Assembly (NCBI GenBank): GCA_018806915.1
Contig: JAGKQI010000048.1
Location: 310,001-374,000 of the forward strand
DNA length: 64,000 bases
Direction: 5' to 3'
From: Phytophthora colocasiae
Taxonomy: Eukaryota > Oomycota > Peronosporomycetes > Peronosporales > Peronosporaceae
Shown here: in pieces, positions 29,941 through 39,908 of the stretch
Layout: each line of letters starts with the position of its first letter
How positions within the stretch are numbered: the first letter of the stretch is position 1
Notes under the pieces: generated by a model
Databases searched by the model: none
What the model was told of the DNA's origin: nothing
What the model saw: the letters and a program-made list of their open reading frames with translations, nothing else
Made by a program: the position numbers and the translations under genes

Positions 29941-32900
29941 TATGAGAATCCTGATAGTCGTTGGGCGAGTCCTGTTTTGCCGGTGAAGAAGAGCGCGGAT
30001 CTATTGGACCTTCGACAAACGACAGACTACCGAGTATTGAATGACCAGACAGAAATAATGGCTGCAGTGATGCCAATCCTCGCTGTAGTTATGGAAAATG
30101 CTCGAGGAATGAAACACTTTGGACTTTTTGATTTCTTGAAGGGTTTTTGGCAGTTGCCACTTGCAGAATTATGTCAGGAATTGCTGTCGTACATGACTGA
30201 CGAGAAAATATTCACACCCCGTCGTGTTCCTCAAGGAAGTAGTGACGCAGCTATTTTCTTCCAGAAGACAATGGAGACATGCTTTGCGAGTTTACTCTAC
30301 GAGCATCTACTTATCTGGATTGATGACTTGCTGTTGTACGCTGCTGACATGGATACATACATGGTTAAGTTGGGTGAATTCTTCGCGTTACTGAATCAGT
30401 TTGGTCTCAAGCTTAGTGCTAAAAGTCCAGTCTCTATCAAACTGAAGTGAAGTGGTGTGGACGAGTGCTGGATCACCAAGGTGTTCGCCATGATTCACAA
30501 CGGATTGACACACTTCGGCAGATCCCGTACCCAAAGACCGCTGGCGAATTGCAGCAATTTGTCTGTGCTGTTAACTGGATGAGAGAAAGCATTGTGGATT
30601 ACGCGCGACAAGTACAGCCACTTCAGAAACGCCTGGATACCGCACTTTGCTTCTTCCAAACGTACGCGCCGTGCAGCAGCTGGAATTGTGCTGGAATTAA
30701 CTGAAGACGAGCGCGTTGCTTTTGATAACGTCAAGGAAATGCTAGCCACATGTGCTACGCTCGATTTTCCTGATGACTCAGCTACTACCTGTCTGTTTAC
30801 AGATGCATCAGACATTGGGTGGGCTCTCATTGTGACTCAAGTGGTGAATTTTGACTCGAAGCTACCGGCTACTGAGCAACAGCACCGGCTCCTCCATTGC
30901 ATGAGCGGTACATTTACTGGAAGTCAGTTGAACTGGACGGTGACGGAAAAGGAGGCCCTACCTATTGTGGTCGCTTGTGAAAAGCTTGACTATCTCTTAC
31001 TGCGTCCAAAGCCTTTTCGAATGTACTGCGACCACAGAAATTTAATTCACGTCTTCGCACCCCACCAGAATGTGAAGAAACATGTGAAAGGCAAGTTGTT
31101 GAGGTGGTCTATGAAGCTTTTGAACTACCGATACGTCGTGGAGCATGTGCCCGGCCCTGACAATGTTTGGGCCGATATGATATCTCGTTGGGCTGGTAAT
31201 CACTCAACAGCGAAGGTGAAGCGTCTTAGATCCCCTGAAGAAGCGACTATGGTGTCACCATCTACACGAACCTTGACAGAGTCACAGCCATCGTCACTTC
31301 GACCTCTGGATGCTGATTCTTTCGTTTGGCCCACGGTGGCAGAACTTGCCGAGGTCCAAGCAACTTCGGACGCTCCGGCCAATGTAGATATTGCTGACAA
31401 CGGCCTTTTAACCCTAGAGGGACGGATTTGGGTACCCAGCACGGCTACAGACCTGATCCAGCGCCTCTGTATTGTAGCGCATTGCGGTGCACAAGGCCAT
31501 CGTGGCCAGAATGTGATGCAGACGCATTTGTCTCGGATTTTCGCTATCGATGGAATTACAACCATTGTCAAGACTTTTGTGAAGGATTGCCTATTGTGTC
31601 TGCACTCTCGAGGGGGAAATGTCATCCCACGCCCTTGGGGCGAAGTGATCGATTGCAAAACGCGTAATGGATTGCTACATTTCGATTATCTCTACCTGGG
31701 AAGCAGCTATGGCACAAGCAAGTACATCCTGGTCCTCAAGGACCATGCAACGCATTATTGCGAGTTAGTAGTTGCAGACACAGCTGACAGCAGAGTAGCG
31801 GTGGAAGCACTGCTGGATTGGCACTCGCGGTTTGGCCTGCCACCTGAGTGGGTATCTGATTGCGGTTCACATTTCAAGAATGAAGTTGTTGCCGAACTAG
31901 CACGTCGTCTACGTACTTTGCAGAAGTTCACCCCCGCGTACTCACCTTGGATAAACGGATCCATAGAGAGGGTAAATCGCGACATCCTACAAGTGGTGCG
32001 TGCAATGATCCTGGAGTACAAGATCAGCTACAAGGACTGGGTCTACTTGGTGCCGATAATTCAGGCAAACTTGAACCACACTGCAGTTCCTTCTCTGGCG
32101 AATCGTGCTCCAGTGGAGCTGTTTACGGGCTTGGAATGTCCAACACCGCTGCGTGAGTTCTATCTACCGGACCATGGCAAGTTGCAAACTATCCCTGACA
32201 GTGACCGAATTGAGGAGTATCTCGCAGAGCTGCGCTCCAGCATGCAAGTGATGCACAACGCTGTGGAAGACCAGCGTCTGAAACAGAGACTTCTGAATAA
32301 GAAGAAAGAGCGGGGGGAAAATCTCGTTAACTTCTCTGAAGGTGATTTTGTCTTGCGGTCACGAGTGGATGAAAAACACAAGAAGAAGTTGCAGGTGACA
32401 TGGGTTGGACCTTATCGAGTATTACGTGCTGATGCACACTCATTTCACGTACAGCACCTCGTCACCGGTGACGAGCTTGATGTGCATGCATCTCGGCTGA
32501 AATTTTACGCTGACAGTAGCCTCGACATCACTGAGGAATTGTTGAGCATGTGGCCTCGCAAGGAATATTGCTCGCTGTAAATGAGCTTAAGTCACATCGG
32601 TGGAACGAAGATATCCAGGACTTTGAAGTGTTAGTGAACTGGAAGGGCTTGGAGACGATCGAGGACTCTTATGAGCCAATGCAGAGCCTCGCTACTGATA
32701 TTCACGTGTTACTAGACAACTATGTGGCACAAGCCCGAGACACCCGGTTATCTGACTATTGGCAGAAGCTTGCTGGAAACCGTGCACAACGAACTATTTC
32801 GACAACTACGGAGACCTTGCCTGCCAGCTTAGCGCATGTGCCATCAGGCAATGCGAAGGAGTCAAAACGAATGCCGACCGGTAAGAAACGCCGCCGCCAA

Positions 32901-33176
32901 ACTGCCCGAAGTACTGTTAGCAGTATTTCTCAGCAAGGCGAAGGTACAAATGATAAAGAGACTGGCGCTGAGCGTCCAGGAGCTCGACGACGAGTCAAGC
33001 GGACCTCCAGTAAGAATAACTTGCCTCATGGACGCCTGACTAGAGTGGTGACTGTTGCTGCAGATGTGCCTAGTGTTTCGGACGCAATGCCAGCACAAGG
33101 ACTCTGCAACGAGCAGCGGCATCAACTACGACGATCTAGCCGCAAACGCAAGGCGCGTACGGTTGGAACCCCGTAG
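29941..33176 (+). pseudogene. pol region: RT, RNase H, integrase, chromodomain (frameshifted)
   Basis: Reverse transcriptase at 29941-30450 has HFGLFDFLKGFWQLPL and the IDD catalytic pair in LLIWIDDLLLYA. After shifts near 30450 and 30650, RNase H shows TCLFTDASDIGW, WTVTEKEALPIV, YCDHRNL and NVWADMISRW. Integrase (to 32580) has the HHCC finger (AHCGAQGHRG...CLLCLH) and DDE residues within LLHFDYLYLG, WVSDCGSHFKN and PWINGSIERVNRD. A final shift near 32550 leads to a chromodomain-like FEVLVNWKGLETIEDSYEPM and a basic tail. The block 30660-32580 is one uninterrupted frame. Confidence 0.9.
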
Positions 33177-33273
33177 CTTCACCAATGTGAATCTACACAA
33201 GGTCAATGATGCCGAAGTTGAACCCTTGCACGTTTTCCAGAGGAAGACGTGGGAACTAAGCTTCGGGGGGCAG

Positions 33274-33657
33274 TGTAGTAGAACCTAGGCTCTAAAGCTT
33301 AGTTCTAACGTGCAACAGACTGCGCACTCCCCAAGCAGACATCACAGACTGTGTCCTACAGCATCAGCTGAGGCAACTTCATGTTCTACATGTTATAACA
33401 GGTCAGGCTGTTAGTGGCTGACTTTGTTTGCACTTGGAGCTTGTATGTCTAGCTACATGTATCCTTAGGAATGATTGCTTGGCGAGCAGCAACTTCAAGG
33501 AGTTCTGCCTTCAAGTACTCGTTCTCTCTGAGTGGAGGCTCGTTGCCGAAGCTCACTCTTCAATTTCTTATCAATACACTAGGCTACAGTTCCTGCGGGC
33601 TAGCCCCCGCATTGCCTTGTGTTAACGACTTTGAATTTCGACCCCGGGAATACTACA
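33274..33657 (+). repeat. 3' LTR, 384 bp
   Basis: Identical by eye to 27861-28244. It is preceded by GGGGGGCAG and followed by the CACGG duplication. Confidence 0.97.
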
Positions 33658-34157
33658 CACGGACACGCTTCCGAATCGATGATAGGGCTCGAAGCCGCCA
33701 ATTGTAGTAATGAGTCAATGAATCTTTGCACAGCTTTCGTTTGCTGGTTCTTCGAGAGTACTAAACTCATGACTGAGCCTGGAAGCACAGCTCCAAGGAG
33801 CAACGTGTGAGCTACTTCACTGCAGAACGGACAGTCCATGGTAGGGTGCGATTCCTTGCAAGTCTTGTACAGTTCGTCTCGGAGGTTCATGAAATCACTG
33901 TACTTCTTGTCCAGGTGTGCATCCAGGTGTTGCGTCTTGGCTGCAGCTTTCAAACTCGTCGGAATGTGAGAGGTGGAGTGTGATGGAGTGTACACGTCCA
34001 CCGTGTAGCTGCCATTTGCAGAGGACACCAACGTACTGCGGATCTGCTTGAGCTTCGTCACAGTCTCCATGTGACGTGAATACCGTTCGGGCATTAAGTT
34101 TATAGGTGTAAGGCTTGCAAGACCACCGATAGTAGAAGATTGTAGGTTGCTCGTCAT
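33658..34157 (-). pseudogene. PX-domain-like protein 1, C-terminus removed by retrotransposon
   Basis: ATG 34157 (MTSNLQSSTIGGLASL) aligns with the start of the intact paralogue at 36062. The body shows SYTVDVYTPSHSTSHIPTSL, KKYSDFMNLRDELYKTC, a CPFCSEV zinc-like pair, a hydrophobic stretch and QRFIDSLLQLAASSPIIDSE, the layout of oomycete PX-like phosphoinositide-binding proteins. After CPC the frame enters the 3' LTR and ends about 18 codons later on foreign sequence. The true tail lies at 27860-27792. The promoter also carries a 1-kb insertion. Confidence 0.8.
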
Positions 34158-34205
34158 GGTTTGTAGATCTCTGGGGCTTGGAGAAGTTTCAAGAGTGAAA
34201 AGCAG

Positions 34206-34231
34206 TACACTAACTACAGCATTTAGTGTTA
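34206..34231 (+). repeat. Left terminal inverted repeat of the 1-kb element
   Basis: TA, then CACTAACTACAG and CATTTAGTGTTA. It is the exact inverted match of 35227-35252. Confidence 0.85.
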
Positions 34232-35250
34232 ATAACACTATTCATGAGGCCCTGCTCTGAGATTACGCACTGAAATTAGTGTTAATAACGCTAATTAAAA
34301 ACTAACACTATCTGTGGTACAAACAATTAGTGTTAGCGATGGTATAAATAAGAAGGAATTCTTATACAATAGCCTCTAGCCGCTCTCCAGACAGGGTTTG
34401 CGTCTGAGCCTGTGCTAGTGTAAGATCTTTAGACGGTTGTAGTTGTGCTGGGCCAGCATCTTCAACCGGTATGCCTTGAAAATGATCATAATGATCTGCA
34501 ATGATGAACTGAAGCTCCAAAGCCTGAACCGACATGCGATTGGTTGGATCAGCACAAGCTGCCAAAAATCCTTCACGGTTATTCCACCAATGCGAAGCTT
34601 TCATGAAATTGGCCGAGTCTGATGAAGCTCTAAAGCAACCGGGAAAGGCATCGATGGTGCGTTTGAAAAGAAAGCGTGAGCTTTTCTCATTCTCAGCAAT
34701 CATCCAATTAATAAACCGAATATCGCTCTTGCTTTGTCACGACGTGTTGGACCTGTCGTTTACGTTTTCCTGAAGTTTTTGATACTTCAACTTGCGCGAC
34801 TTGTGAGATGTCATCTTCACCAGTTCCGGGCGCACTAGGTTCATGTGAGCCAGCGTTTTCACGCGCTTGCGCGCATTCGCGTTGCTGTTGAGCTAGTCGT
34901 CTAGCACGATCCATCGCCACAACAATCGTGTATGGTCGTTTTGTCGAGCACACTTGCGGAGTAGAAACGGTAGGTGGTGCTTGAGATATCGACGGATGCG
35001 TGCTTGGTGCGGCAGGATAATTCGTGTCGTGAGCAGTAGGCATTGCAAAGGTTGTGGGTGGCGAAGTACTGCTCTTGGAGAATGTTAGGAAGTGTTTGAG
35101 CTGCATATGCATTGGTCTGAGCTTCTCTGCCGCCATACCTAAAATAGTGTTAGTTTTTTTTGCCTTTCAGAGCCCACACAAATTAGTGTTAATAACACTA
35201 TATAAAAACTAACACTATTCATCCACTAACACTAAATGCTGTAGTTAGTG
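34208..35250. mobile_element. Inverted-repeat element, about 1.04 kb, in the PX1 promoter
   Basis: Perfect 24-bp inverted repeats lie at both ends (34208-34231 and 35227-35250), flanked by TA on each side. The word TTAGTGTTA and its complement recur near both ends (about 34222, 34267, 34303, 34330, 35143, 35184, 35206, 35225), often as palindromic TTAGTGTTAATAACACTA. It encodes a single DNA-binding-like protein on the minus strand and no transposase, so it is non-autonomous. It sits 50 bp upstream of the PX1 start. Confidence 0.8.
34362..35136 (-). pseudogene. Transposon-associated DNA-binding-like protein, one frameshift
   Basis: ATG 35136 opens a Thr/Pro/Ser-rich N-terminus, then a basic helix region (AMDRARRLAQQQRECAQARE) and KRKRQVQHVVTKQERY. 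Near 34705 the frame shifts and resumes WMIAENEKSSRFLFKRTIDA, FPGCFRASSDSANFMKASHW W, the conserved helix-turn-helix-like block seen in many oomycete transposon proteins, and ends at 34362. The single shift may be a lost function, a tiny intron or an error. Confidence 0.6.
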
Positions 35251-35252
35251 TA
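35227..35252 (-). repeat. Right terminal inverted repeat of the 1-kb element
   Basis: The exact inverted match of 34206-34231. Confidence 0.85.
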
Positions 35253-35255
35253 GAG

Positions 35256-35400
35256 AACTCGAGGCGTAAGGTGCAAGTGGCCAATCAACGTCGCATTCCG
35301 GTCCTGCGCGACCTTCAACTGGCTCGTCTCGTAACTGAATGCGCGCTGAATGCGAATGGCCTGGTGCTTTGCAGCGATCCAAAGTGTCACGAAAAGTTTT
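35256..35400. repeat. Promoter segment of PX1, duplicated upstream of PX2
   Basis: GGCCAATCAACGTCGCAT and the following text match CGCCAATCAACGTCTCAT with its following text near 36135-36270, including the conserved CGTCTCGTAACTGAATGCG-like block. This shows the tandem duplication included the promoter and that the 1-kb element inserted afterwards between promoter and PX1 start. Confidence 0.7.
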
Positions 35401-35444
35401 ATGTTTTATTATTTTATCTCTAAAGGAGGAATACTTGTGAGTCT

Positions 35445-36062
35445 TCAAGCCCCAAACAGGAACTTGTAGAGTTGTCGAGGAAGCTTCTCCTGACACGGAC
35501 AAGCTTCCGAGTCAATTACTGGACAGGAAACAGCGAGTTGTAGAAGAGATTCGACGAATCGTTGCACTGCCTTCACTCGTTGACGTTGTGGTAACATCCA
35601 AGTCAATAAAGCTCCAGGTAAAACAGCTCCAAAGAGCAAATAGCGAGTCACTTCACTGCAAAATCTGCAGTTCATGTACAGATGGGGGCCAGTGTGGCAG
35701 GCGTCGTACAGCTCGTCGCGCAGCTTGACAAAGTCTGTGAAATACTTCTCGACATGAACGTCCGATCGACTGAAGAGTGATGTAAGCTGTTGCCCTTTAG
35801 CAGCAGATAAAACCGAGTCTCTAGCTGTTAAACTTGTAGGGATACGCGTCGTGGAGTGCGACGTAGTGAACACGTCGATAATGTAGCTGTTGCTGGGGCC
35901 ACGGGAGACTTGAACCTGGCGGATCTGTTTGAGTTTCGTCAGGATTTTCATGTGACGGGAGTATCGCTCGGGCATTAAGTCCACTGGTTGCAATGGAGCA
36001 AGGCTTCCAACCACCACATTGGAGAACAAAGTGGTTTCTTCAGGCTGTTGGACGCTCGACAT
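35445..36062 (-). CDS. PX-domain-like protein 2, 205 aa, intact
   Basis: ATG 36062 to the stop at 35445 without disruption. There is a PX-like fold at about residues 25-125 (MPERYSRHMKILTKLKQIRQ, SYIIDVFTTSHSTTRIPTSL, KYFTDFVKLRDELYDAC), then a paired-Cys motif MNCRFCSEV, a hydrophobic segment GAVLPGALLTWML, a helix AVQRFVESLLQLAVSCPVID and a Cys-containing tail. PX domains bind phosphoinositides on endosomal membranes; the exact lipid is unknown. It is a tandem paralogue of the broken copy at 33658-34157 on the same strand. Confidence 0.85.
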   Translation of the reverse strand: MSSVQQPEETTLFSNVVVGSLAPLQPVDLMPERYSRHMKILTKLKQIRQVQVSRGPSNSYIIDVFTTSHSTTRIPTSLTARDSVLSAAKGQQLTSLFSRSDVHVEKYFTDFVKLRDELYDACHTGPHLYMNCRFCSEVTRYLLFGAVLPGALLTWMLPQRQRVKAVQRFVESLLQLAVSCPVIDSEACPCQEKLPRQLYKFLFGA

Positions 36063-36564
36063 GGTAAATTAAAAAGTGACAGGCTACCTTGCGCGACTCC
36101 GTTGGAGATCTGTGCCATGGCATTCTAGAAGGCCTCGCGCCAATCAACGTCTCATGTCGATCTTGCGTCGGCGTCAATCGTCCTGTCTCGTAGCTGAATG
36201 CGAATGCAACATACCTGCATGCAAGTCGTCGTTTGACGTCCCGGTGCGTTGCAGCCAACCACTCGCTGCCACAAGAACGTGTTTGCTTCAGTTTTACACC
36301 ATGAAGATTCGACCGCCGAGGTCCATATCGTTGACCCTTTTGTCGCAGTGAATGCAAGACATGCATGCATTCAGACATAAGTAGTGCTTCCAGTGAATGT
36401 CGGTCCCTCTTCATATACACTGACGTTCGCAAAAGCTGCCATTCAAGCAGTACAGCACCACCAAATTGTGATTTCTATTTCTAAAAGCTAAAACTGAAGT
36501 TGAAGTTGGTCGAAAGGCGCGATATGACTGGTCAGTCATGAACATGGCTACATCTTCAAACGCT

Positions 36565-39500
36565 TTACGCTCTCCTACTCATACAGCTTCTCTTGAGCTT
36601 CACAAGTTGGTTGTAGCTAGTTGTATATGGACACAATCTTCGGTAGTTGCCCATGTTTTCTGGTAACTCTCCGTACGCGCGAGGTAAATTACCTCGTAAA
36701 ATACCCGTCAGGTCTTCATTCAACTGTCTCACTGCCAGTTCTTCAGTCTCACGGGGGTGCCGCATATGTGCATGTGGTCGTCTCTTGTCATCGTCCAAGT
36801 CTTGTTGTCGTCGTGCAATAACCTCAGCCAATTTGGCTCGGTCAAAGTGCAAAGGGTTAATTATTCGAAGGGTGTCCAGCATCATGGCATCCTTCACTTG
36901 ATAGTCGAGGTCGTGATCGCGAGCCATAGACGGAGACGAATTGATCTCAATTAACCATGGACGTAAGTCCGCATCTAGTAAGATATCATACCCGAGGAGA
37001 TCAAAGCTGTTTACTTGGAAGGGTATTTGGTCTTCACCACAGAGAAGCGCCTTAAGTACGACTTCTTCAATATTTCTTTTCACTTGCTCGACATCGACTC
37101 CTTCTGCTGTAAGTCTTCTCCAGAGATACGCCAAGGTAGTTTTGGTACCTCCAGCATCTTTTTGGTCTGTTGTCTCGTTATTAACACTTGAAATTGGATT
37201 CGTACTTCCAGCGATCGCTTCTTCGTTATTTTTCTGGATGCTGCTGTTGGTTAAATGCACGAATATATTACTGAGATCTCCATCTTCGTACGGTCGAGTG
37301 CAAAGCCGAACGAATCCTTCGTCATACAAAAAGGCTTCGAGCGGATTAAATGACGTCACAAGCACGTACAGACGTAGATCGAATTTGAAGCCGTCCAGTA
37401 ACCGAGGATTGGCGATATATTCCTGAATAACTACTTGCTCTCCGTAAATTACTTGACTCAAGTCATTTACCAATGAGATTCCACGTCCACGAGAGAGTGC
37501 CACAGGTTTCATGATCCAAATGTTCTTCCCTTCTGAGTACCCATTACGCTTTAATTGCTCGCTACGATCTTGAAAAGCTTGGACAAAAGCCACGTATTCT
37601 TTCGGTAATATAAAAGTTGGCGGGATAATATCAAAAGCTTGTCGTAAACGTCCGCCAGCAGCGAGATATTTACCAATCTGCTTCTTCAAACAATCTTTAC
37701 GTGTCAAGGCCTTAGCATGTTGGAAATGGTTCACTTTCTGCCACGCTAGTAGCGTCTGACGCTCCACTCGAGGTTTACTCCACGTCCACAGTAAATTCCA
37801 CGTTGTTTTCAATCCAAGTCCGGACGGATGATCCTCCCAGTCACCTCCTAAGCGCTGTAAAGCCTCCGTTACAATCTCCGAAACCTCTTTCCGAGCTGTA
37901 GAATTGATTCGGTAGTGTGGAGCCCACGGTTTAGCAGCAGCCAAAGGTACCATCCCTTCCGGAGCCGCGATTTTTGGACCAAAAACTGTTGCATAGTCTT
38001 GCATGATAGTCTGCCAGCTTTCGTAGAGTTTCTGCTGTAGTCGCATGGTGTGTTCTACGGTAGAACCTATTGGACGATGGTAGAGTGAAGAGGAACTGGG
38101 GTTGGATGAACTACTGCGACTCTGCTCGAAAACGGAAGTTAGGATGCAGTGGAAATTGCTGAAGTAGAACCGGTAGTCCTTGTGTTCTGCACGAGGAGAA
38201 CGAGGTAGACTGAGGGCTGGCTCGACGAGGTCTGGAGTTTTGGCTCTTAAATCTTCAGCACTTCGTCGAACTTCTTCAATCCAAGACTGTTTATCTTTTC
38301 GGGTCGATTCAAATGGTTCTGCATCTGAAAGTTCGTTGCTAATGGTAGAAGCGGTAGTATCAGCTGTGTTTTCACACTCTTCAGACGACAAAATCGGAAA
38401 ATTATCTTCAGGTCTGAACGTTATGTCTGGTATAACTGTAACAGGCTCTTGAACAGCGTTTACCACTTTCTCTCGAGCTTCTTTCTCTGCTTGTAGTTGT
38501 TCTAGCTTCGCTGCCGCTCGTGAAGCTATAAAAGTCCCCAGATCAAGCCCAAAAACCTCTTCTTGCTCATTCTGCGGACATTCTTCAACTGTATCATGAG
38601 AAATAATCTCATCTTCAGGAATTTCTTGCTTTTCAATCTCGAAAATTGAGTTTACAGGTTCTGGTTTCTCAGTTCTCGAAGTTTCCAAACCAGATTCAGA
38701 TTCTGATTGCTCTACTTCAGGTCCTTGACCGTCATCTCCTTTACTAGCATCGTCATCATCACTTTCGCTTCTCTCCGACCTCGGGCTATCCTCTACTCCA
38801 CCCACTGCCGGAATATGAACTTTTAACGCCAGAATCGCCTTTTCATTGGCCTCGTCACTTTCAGAACAATTGCTGACGTCACTCATGTCACTGTCGCTGT
38901 CGCTTTCATTTTCTTCTTCAAAAATCTTCTTCTCTTTCTTCTTCTTCTTCTCTTGAAGCTTGCGTCGCGCCTGCAAACGTTGAATCGCCGCTAGTCTTCG
39001 GTTCTCCCGTTCTCGTTCCATTCGCTGCACTTGTAACGCAGCTTCTTCTTCTGGACTTCTCTTACGCGGTCTTCTTCTCTTCCTCACATTTTCTCCAGCC
39101 GAAATCACAAAATTCACAGTAGAAACTGAAGTTTTCTTCTTCTGCACCATCGCTCGGGCCATCTCCACGCCCGCTTTCTTCATCTTCCAGTACGAAACTC
39201 CATTATTCCTCTCGCTCGTCTGGTTATTTACTTTGATAGTCGCAACGGACGAGCTCTTCCTCAACGTGTTCTCCATGGGTTTTACATCCACCGCCAAATC
39301 TCCTCGCAGCATCTGAAAAACCCGTTCCTGAGCTCGCTGATGGGTTAAATGACGCTGCACTTCCGCCATCTGCCTCGTAGCGTATCGACCGAGTTGTTGA
39401 TCACTTTCATGGGGGTTTAATGTCTCCAGCAGTTCATTTAACCCCCGTTCTACCTTCTCCAGATCTTTTATCCCGAACTGAGCGATCACAGGTAGGGGCA

Positions 39501-39615
39501 CCAAGGGGAAACTATCCATGTGGTCCTCTAACCGTGAGTGTCCATCCTGTTGATCTCGAACTACTTCAGTTCTCCTGGAGATCACAACAGCCGACGCTGG
39601 TCGTCGAGGCAGCAT
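36565..39615 (-). CDS. Tubulin tyrosine ligase-like (TTLL) protein, 1016 aa
   Basis: A single intact frame from ATG 39615. The first 550 residues are charged and low-complexity (basic RKRRRPRKRSPEEEAALQVQ, Lys-rich KKKKKEKK, long acidic Ser/Glu runs), probably disordered and coiled-coil. The TTL ligase domain spans about 570-910, with NIWIMKPVALSRGRGI, VIQEYIANPRLLDGFKFDLR, VHLTNSSIQ, FDLLGYDILLDADLRPWLIE and INSSPSMARD, the ATP-grasp signature of polyglutamylases and polyglycylases. Such enzymes add Glu or Gly to tubulin tails, typically on flagellar or spindle microtubules; oomycetes have flagellate zoospores. The substrate class is not determined. Confidence 0.95.
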   Translation of the reverse strand: MLPRRPASAVVISRRTEVVRDQQDGHSRLEDHMDSFPLVPLPVIAQFGIKDLEKVERGLNELLETLNPHESDQQLGRYATRQMAEVQRHLTHQRAQERVFQMLRGDLAVDVKPMENTLRKSSSVATIKVNNQTSERNNGVSYWKMKKAGVEMARAMVQKKKTSVSTVNFVISAGENVRKRRRPRKRSPEEEAALQVQRMERERENRRLAAIQRLQARRKLQEKKKKKEKKIFEEENESDSDSDMSDVSNCSESDEANEKAILALKVHIPAVGGVEDSPRSERSESDDDDASKGDDGQGPEVEQSESESGLETSRTEKPEPVNSIFEIEKQEIPEDEIISHDTVEECPQNEQEEVFGLDLGTFIASRAAAKLEQLQAEKEAREKVVNAVQEPVTVIPDITFRPEDNFPILSSEECENTADTTASTISNELSDAEPFESTRKDKQSWIEEVRRSAEDLRAKTPDLVEPALSLPRSPRAEHKDYRFYFSNFHCILTSVFEQSRSSSSNPSSSSLYHRPIGSTVEHTMRLQQKLYESWQTIMQDYATVFGPKIAAPEGMVPLAAAKPWAPHYRINSTARKEVSEIVTEALQRLGGDWEDHPSGLGLKTTWNLLWTWSKPRVERQTLLAWQKVNHFQHAKALTRKDCLKKQIGKYLAAGGRLRQAFDIIPPTFILPKEYVAFVQAFQDRSEQLKRNGYSEGKNIWIMKPVALSRGRGISLVNDLSQVIYGEQVVIQEYIANPRLLDGFKFDLRLYVLVTSFNPLEAFLYDEGFVRLCTRPYEDGDLSNIFVHLTNSSIQKNNEEAIAGSTNPISSVNNETTDQKDAGGTKTTLAYLWRRLTAEGVDVEQVKRNIEEVVLKALLCGEDQIPFQVNSFDLLGYDILLDADLRPWLIEINSSPSMARDHDLDYQVKDAMMLDTLRIINPLHFDRAKLAEVIARRQQDLDDDKRRPHAHMRHPRETEELAVRQLNEDLTGILRGNLPRAYGELPENMGNYRRLCPYTTSYNQLVKLKRSCMSRRA

Positions 39616-39908
39616 TTTATAAGAGAATAAGCTGGTAGAACCGTTGGTTTCATTGCGACAGTGCTCTATTTAACGGATCCTATTCATGTTGCTCATGTAG
39701 CAGCCTGCTAGGTGTTTTACGTGGTCGTATGGCGGGTGTAAGACCAGTTCATTTGCCTCAGTGTGACCCGATCGAACGGCCATTGACGTGAGACCAGACG
39801 GTAATGAAGAGGAGCAACGTTGAGACTCCCAATCGTTCGGAACCAAAGTCTCCCACTCTGACAGTCGCGACATTGTGCAGAGCTCCGTTCATTCCAATTG
39901 AAAGTACC

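Larger units (their letters stand above)
27861..33657 (+). mobile_element. Full-length Ty3/gypsy retrotransposon with chromodomain
   Basis: 5797 bp with identical 384-bp LTRs and a 5-bp target duplication (CACGG). Coding order is gag, zinc knuckle, protease, reverse transcriptase, RNase H, integrase and a chromodomain-like tail, which is the Ty3/gypsy order. A purine-rich tract with GGGGGG lies just before the 3' LTR. No standard initiator-tRNA binding site is recognisable after the 5' LTR. The interior has many frame disruptions despite the identical LTRs. The insertion sits in the C-terminal codons of a PX-like gene. Confidence 0.95.

Noticed and set aside
36040..36432. 130-residue minus-strand frame upstream of PX2
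   Set aside because: It covers the duplicated promoter segment and overlaps the PX2 start region; the translation has no domain.
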